Source: CAVSWN01 sp963770995
Lineage (GTDB): Bacteria; Acidobacteriota; Vicinamibacteria; Vicinamibacterales; CAVVIG01
Direction of reading: 5' to 3'
Assembly (NCBI GenBank): GCA_963770995.1
Contig: CAVYRS010000001.1
Span: forward strand, 4,774,001-4,838,000
DNA: 64,000 nucleotides
A program made the position numbers and the translations under genes. Under the pieces are notes generated by a model. It was given only the letters and a program-made list of their open reading frames with translations, was not told the origin of the DNA and ran no database searches. Positions 61,738 through 64,000 of the stretch are shown here, piece by piece. Every line of letters starts with the position of its first letter. Position 1 is the stretch's first letter.

Positions 61738-62955
61738 GTGAGCGGGCGACGTTGCCACGAGCTGCGCCTGACAGGTTCGGGCGGCGCGAATCGCGTCATG
61801 GAGGCGGAGTTCAAGCGCCTCGTGATGCGCTCGCCGTTCGACGTGCGCGTCGAGAAACCGAAGCGCGAGGGAGAAGCGACGCTGCTGTATCCCTTCGACG
61901 CGCGCGTCGCGTGGGTGGCCGCGTGCCATCACCGCACCTCGTCGCAAATCTCCTGGGATCTGTGGTCGAGCACGGCGGTACGTCTCGAGCCGCTGTTCGA
62001 TGACCTTCTGCCTGGGCTTTCGTCGGATGACAGGCTCCCTGGCGGGACCCGCCTGCGCTTCTCGGTCGAACTTGGCCCGTCGCACGACTTCGAGGCGTCG
62101 CCGCTCCAGCTCCGCGGCGTCGTCAAGAACGCGGTCGTGCAGGCGCTGACGTCACGCGGCGTCGCGTCCGATGTCGACGCCGACTCGCCAGACGTGGTGT
62201 TCGTGGTACGCCGCGCGGGTACGCCGGAAGGGCGGCGCACGGTGGTTGGCATCGACATCGGTGGCGGAGCGCGGCATCGCCGTGGCGCGCGCGTGGCCGG
62301 CGGACCGGCGCCGCTGCGCGAGACCCTGGCGGCGCAGCTGATCATGCTGTCGCGGTGGGATGCGCGGACCGAGCCCCTCGTCGATCCCATGGCTGGCGGC
62401 GCTACGATCCCGATTGAGGCGGCCGGCCTCGCCGCGGGGGCCGCCATTCGCCGCCCGCCGGATCTCCCGCTGCACCATCTCGCCGCGTTCAAAGGACTGC
62501 CGCGCGAGGCGCCCGACCTCTTTCCCGGAACGGTTCCACGGATCGTCGCGCTCGACGCCGACCAGCAGCTCATTCCCGCGATGGTCGGCAACCTTCGCGC
62601 CGCCGGGTTGACCGGTTCCGCGTACGAGCACTCAATCGTGATCGCCCAGCAGGACGTTCGAGCGCTGACGCCGGATCACATCGCGCGCCTGCTGCCGGCC
62701 GTGCGCGAGATGAAGCCGGGCGTCTTCTGCTTCAACCCGCCGTATGGCGTGCGCATCGGCGCGGAGGAAGGCGAAGAGAAGCTGCTCGCGCTCTACGCTG
62801 ACATCGGGCGTGCCTTGGGCCGTTTCAGCGGCTGGCGCGCGGCCTGTTTCGTCGCGAACCCGAAATTCGTCGAGGCCTTCGGCCACCCGCCGACGATGAC
62901 GAAACCGGCGAGCAACGCAAACCTGCGCGGAGCGTTTCTCGTGTTCCAGCTCTGA
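61738..62955 (+). CDS. THUMP-domain RNA (guanine-N2) methyltransferase, RlmL/TrmN type
   Basis: GTG 61738 starts a 405-residue protein. Residues 1-165 form the N-terminal ferredoxin-like and THUMP region (FKRLVMRSPFDVRVEKPKREGEATLLYPFDARV ... SPDVVFVVRRAG). Residues 190-400 are the SAM-dependent Rossmann domain: ETLAAQLIMLSRWD, VDPMAGGATIPIEAAGLAAGAAI (SAM loop), IVALDADQQLIPAMVGNLRAAG and the amino-methyltransferase motif FNPPYGVRIG. Relatives methylate guanine N2 in 23S rRNA (RlmL) or tRNA (Trm14/TrmN). The length equals the N-terminal half of E. coli RlmKL. Target not determined. It converges on the SufR-like gene with no gap. Confidence 0.9.
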   Translation: MSGRRCHELRLTGSGGANRVMEAEFKRLVMRSPFDVRVEKPKREGEATLLYPFDARVAWVAACHHRTSSQISWDLWSSTAVRLEPLFDDLLPGLSSDDRLPGGTRLRFSVELGPSHDFEASPLQLRGVVKNAVVQALTSRGVASDVDADSPDVVFVVRRAGTPEGRRTVVGIDIGGGARHRRGARVAGGPAPLRETLAAQLIMLSRWDARTEPLVDPMAGGATIPIEAAGLAAGAAIRRPPDLPLHHLAAFKGLPREAPDLFPGTVPRIVALDADQQLIPAMVGNLRAAGLTGSAYEHSIVIAQQDVRALTPDHIARLLPAVREMKPGVFCFNPPYGVRIGAEEGEEKLLALYADIGRALGRFSGWRAACFVANPKFVEAFGHPPTMTKPASNANLRGAFLVFQL

Positions 62956-63612
62956 TCAGCGGTGCGCCGGCGCGACGCGGTAGACGCAGCGCCGATCGCC
63001 CGACACGATGTGTTCGCCGCGCTCGACGGTGACGCCGGGTCCGAGGACGTCGCGGAACAGGTCGAGCTCGGTCGTGCAGAAGCCCTGGCACGCGGTGGCC
63101 GCGGCGCAGATGGGGCAGTGGTTTTCGATGAACAAGTAACCGTCGCCGTCGCGGCGGACCTCGGCCATGTAGCCTTCCTCGGTCCGCTGCTTCGCCAGCA
63201 CGCGCAGCTTGTCGCCGAGCGCCGCCGATCCTGAGAGGCGCGCGCGATAGGCCGTGCGCTGCGCGGCGCAGCGCGAGTCGAGCACGCGCTGAACGCCCGC
63301 CGGCCCGTACGCGTCGCCGAGTGCGCCGATGAGCGCGACACTCAGCTCGGCGTACGCATCCGGGAACAACCGATCCGCATCGCGGGTGAGGCGCCAGTAC
63401 TTTGCCGGCCGGCCCATCGGTCCGCGCCGTTCCTCGGCCGTGACCAGCTTTTCCCGCTGCAGGGCGTAGAGATGCTGGCGCACCGCCATCGGCGTCAGCC
63501 CCATGCGCCGGGCGAGCTTCGCCGAGTCCAACGGCCCATCGGCCTTGAGGCGCTTGACGATGGCGCGGCGGGTTTTTCCGGCCGGGGCGGGCGCCCGGCG
63601 AGCCGAGGGCAT
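62956..63612 (-). CDS. SufR-like winged-helix regulator with cysteine cluster
   Basis: The 218-residue protein starts with a DeoR/ArsR-like helix-turn-helix (KTRRAIVKRLKADGPLDSAKLARRMGLTPMAVRQHLYALQREKLVTAEERRGPMGRPAKYW). The C-terminal part has cysteines in the SufR-type arrangement: ENHCPICAAATACQGFCTTELDLFRDVLG and GDRRCVYRV. SufR binds a 4Fe-4S cluster through such residues and represses iron-sulfur assembly genes. Here the divergent neighbour is an SDR gene, and the space between holds two CTTTAYAAAG palindromes. A redox- or iron-responsive control of that gene is likely but inferred. Confidence 0.88.
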   Translation of the reverse strand: MPSARRAPAPAGKTRRAIVKRLKADGPLDSAKLARRMGLTPMAVRQHLYALQREKLVTAEERRGPMGRPAKYWRLTRDADRLFPDAYAELSVALIGALGDAYGPAGVQRVLDSRCAAQRTAYRARLSGSAALGDKLRVLAKQRTEEGYMAEVRRDGDGYLFIENHCPICAAATACQGFCTTELDLFRDVLGPGVTVERGEHIVSGDRRCVYRVAPAHR

Positions 63613-63633
63613 GGATACTTTCTAAATGATTTG

Positions 63634-63693
63634 CTTTACAAAGTCAAGAGCCGGGAGTAGGCTTCAACTATGTAAAGGTTGTCCTTTATAAAG
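63634..63693. promoter_or_regulatory. Two CTTTAYAAAG palindromes between the SufR-like and SDR genes
   Basis: CTTTACAAAG (63634-63643) and CTTTATAAAG (63684-63693) are 10-bp palindromes 50 bp apart, about five helical turns, each followed by TC. They lie 20 bp from either start codon and are the most A/T-rich part of the region. They are the obvious operators for the SufR-like protein, allowing it to control both genes. Confidence 0.6.
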
Positions 63694-63712
63694 TCTGAGG
63701 AGGTTCTCCCGT

Positions 63713-64000
63713 ATGCCATCCGCTCCAGCTCTCCGCGTCGCCGTCACCGGCGGCACCTCCGGACTCGGTCTCGCGCTCGTGCGCGAGCTGACCCGGCGCG
63801 GCGCCGACGTTGCCTTCGTCGCCCGCACTGCCGAGGCCGTGCAGCGCGTCTCGCGCGAGCATCCCGTACTCCCACGGCATCGTCGGCGACGTCGCGCGCA
63901 AAGAGGACATCTACCCCGTCGCGCTGCAGATCCTCGGCGAGCTCGGCGGCCTCGACGTGCTGATCAACAACGCGTCCAGCCTCGGGCCCGCGCCGCTGCG
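63713..64000 (+). CDS. Short-chain dehydrogenase/reductase, N-terminal part, frameshifted
   Basis: ATG 63713 follows GAGGAGG by 10 bp. The nucleotide-binding motif is VAVTGGTSGLGLALVRELTRRGADVAFVAR (TGxxxGxG). A frame change near 63867 joins HGIVGDVARKEDIYPVALQILGELGGLDVLINNASSLG, with the family NNAS motif and aspartate of GDV. The gene runs off the window; the catalytic YxxxK is not included. It is an NAD(P)-dependent oxidoreductase of unknown substrate, transcribed divergently from the SufR-like regulator that probably controls it. Confidence 0.88.
   Translation, partial: MPSAPALRVAVTGGTSGLGLALVRELTRRGADVAFVARTAEAVQRVSREHPVLPRHRRRRRAQRGHLPRRAADPRRARRPRRADQQRVQPRARAAA

Overview
The window is GC-rich chromosomal DNA, most likely from an Acidobacteriota member of the Vicinamibacteria type. 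This is inferred from gene content: four FtsX/MacB-like duplicated permeases of the acidobacterial ADOP type plus one fragment, three PadR-family regulators beside them, many TolB/PD40 beta-propeller proteins (alone, or fused to a serine/threonine kinase or a winged helix), small palindromic REP-like repeats, and low-complexity tracts such as GTCCTTGG/GTCCTTCG. There is no rRNA, one tRNA (Ala, anticodon GGC), no CRISPR array and no intact transposase. At least 17 genes read as one protein only across one or more frame changes while the protein similarity continues on both sides. I annotate these as single genes with frameshifts; uncorrected long-read indels are the simplest explanation.

Layout. 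1-12,000 (minus strand): the start of a di-heme cytochrome c peroxidase, then two copies of a module made of a membrane histidine kinase, an OmpR-type response regulator and a secreted TPR plus PD40 propeller protein. A serine/threonine kinase-receiver fusion lies between the copies. TGTCA-like words repeated every 11 bp lie in or beside these genes and look like operators for the OmpR-type regulators. 11,790-14,570: a MntA-type nucleotidyltransferase with a truncated HepT partner, a relic of a third propeller gene, a phosphodiester glycosidase-domain protein, and an AraC/VOC pair. 14,570-27,060: PadR-ADOP, an outer-membrane barrel and an S8 protease, a cyclic-nucleotide-domain histidine kinase with a receiver/flavoprotein fusion, a DUF3014 protein and a second ADOP. 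27,190-35,600: tRNA-Ala, a gene-free stretch full of stem-loops, a secreted protein-PadR-ADOP operon, a winged-helix/PD40 regulator, a small zincin-like protein, a sigma-factor relic and a small secreted protein.

35,650-42,530: an AraC regulator divergent from a TolC-HlyD-RND efflux operon. 42,590-49,350: a PQQ-type propeller, a kinase-PD40 receptor, a metallo-beta-lactamase-fold protein with a B3-E-like metal motif, and an ALDH7-type dehydrogenase. 49,390-50,380: 5'-truncated LysR and ADOP genes meeting head to head. 50,400-57,230: a propeller, a second cyclic-nucleotide-domain kinase, a PadR-membrane protein-hydrolase operon and a divergent ADOP. 57,390-61,560: a VOC protein, a creatininase, then a tight three-gene unit (64-residue protein, heme-oxygenase-like enzyme, HEAGH metallopeptidase-like protein) closed by a perfect 18-bp terminator-like stem. 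61,740-64,000: a THUMP/RlmL-like methyltransferase, a SufR-like regulator and the start of a divergent SDR.

The strongest candidates for something undescribed are the 58,958-61,516 unit, the receiver/degenerate-glutaredoxin/cysteine-less thioredoxin-reductase fusion at 21,998-23,665, and the duplicated kinase-regulator-propeller module with its phased repeats. All functional statements are inferred from motifs read by eye; no database search was run.
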